A stretch of DNA of 64,000 nt, taken from contig JAFKGI010000014.1 of the NCBI GenBank assembly GCA_017307785.1, positions 113,846-177,845 of the forward strand, in the 5' to 3' direction. Position numbers and translations under genes: made by a program. This document shows positions 63,679-64,000 of the stretch, piece after piece. The stretch's first letter is position 1; each line of letters opens with the position of its first letter. The stretch is from Vulcanimicrobiota bacterium. GTDB taxonomy: Bacteria > Vulcanimicrobiota > Xenobia > Xenobiales > JADMJV01. A model generated the notes under the pieces. It saw only the letters and a list, made by a program, of their open reading frames with translations, had not been told where the DNA came from and searched no databases.

Positions 63679-63691
63679 CCAGCTGAAAGAC

Positions 63692-64000
63692 TGATCCCGA
63701 AGGGAAAGGTGGGAAGCCGGAGAGGTGGAGAGAGCCTCCGCTTTTCCCGTCCGTGCTGCGCTTGCTGGTCTCGGAAGGGGGACCAGGGTGAAATGGGGAC
63801 GTGGAGACGGTTTTCGCGGTAAGGCCGACTTTTGCTTGGGATGTTTTTTGGAGTTGAGTTGATCCTGAGCGTGACTCCACCTTAAAAATCAACATGCGCA
63901 AGAGCTGAGGCGAGGCACCGAAAGCTAGCGCTTGTCGCTGCGGTCTCTCCACCTTCCCCCGTTCCCCTTCTCTCCTTTTCCGACGGAAACAAGCGCAGAA
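63692..64000. repeat. Intergenic repeat, copy 2 with extended right part
   Basis: Copy 2 repeats copy 1 over 63692-63895, then continues with a part (63896-64000) resembling the right end of the element at 4711-4885: GCTGAGGCGAGGCACC, then GTCTCTCCACCTTCCCCC. The right end read on the other strand (GGAAAAGGAGAGAAGGGGAA) resembles the left end of copy 1, an imperfect inverted repeat. The copy probably ends beyond or near the window edge. No gene is seen. Confidence 0.75.

Noticed and set aside
63665..63952. Short minus-strand frame beginning MLIFKVES-like in the right-end repeats
   Set aside because: The same start appears in both repeat copies because the DNA is repeated; codon content is repeat-derived and there is no downstream domain.

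Overview
The window is about 64 kb of GC-rich, very densely packed bacterial chromosome with no rRNA, tRNA, transposase, phage or CRISPR signature that I can see. Genes alternate strands in short operons, stops and starts overlap constantly (ATGA, GTGA, TTGA), and five convergent pairs overlap at their 3' ends. The gene set (HAE-1 type RND pump, prepilin-like proteins, PpiC foldase, MMPL exporter, lipid acyltransferase, PEGA kinase, very large hybrid kinase) suggests a diderm, environmental, signalling-rich bacterium. I cannot assign a phylum from the sequence alone; a deep lineage with few characterised relatives is plausible because many proteins match only at domain level.

Layout. 1-8.2 kb: a clostripain-like peptidase, DUF2167 and TerB-like proteins, a SpoIIE-type phosphatase, a PpiC foldase, an EamA transporter, mazG and enolase with a strong terminator. 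8.2-13.1 kb: a divergent pair of large unknown proteins, one an acidic-repeat coiled-coil protein, the other apparently four tandem metallopeptidase-like domains that have lost their zinc motifs. 13.1-21.2 kb: two sets of prepilin-like proteins (PilV-, PilW- and PilX-like) around a glycerophosphodiesterase; a third set lies at 49.7-53.2 kb. 21.7-30.3 kb: a chemosensory operon in the gene order of the Wsp system (cheW, cheR-TPR, cheW, cheA-REC, cheB) with a divergent CHASE3 chemoreceptor, but ending in a REC-REC-REC-histidine kinase instead of a diguanylate cyclase.

30.4-39.5 kb: a degenerate ATPase-like protein (paralogue at 61.1 kb), plsC, speD, an MMPL exporter, a PEGA-type kinase with an altered DFG motif, and small membrane or zinc-ribbon proteins. 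39.6-41.4 kb: tandem paralogous glycine/alanine-rich proteins. 41.6-42.5 kb: an ImmA/IrrE-like metallopeptidase with a small partner. 42.6-49.7 kb: a translationally coupled operon of an asymmetric heterodimeric ABC exporter, an RND pump without adaptor, and a MOSC protein. 53.3-60.1 kb: a tiny Met/Ser/Pro-rich protein and a 2092-residue CheR-PAS-kinase-REC-REC protein. 60-63.5 kb: a second glycerophosphodiesterase-like protein, a two-gene unit with the ATPase-like paralogue, and a metallophosphoesterase. A dispersed intergenic repeat occurs at 4.7 kb and twice at 63.5-64 kb.

Main themes are surface filaments (three minor-pilin cassettes), phosphorelay signalling (a Wsp-like array, a giant hybrid kinase, a phosphatase and a kinase), and an unusual number of apparently inactivated enzyme folds probably kept as binding modules.
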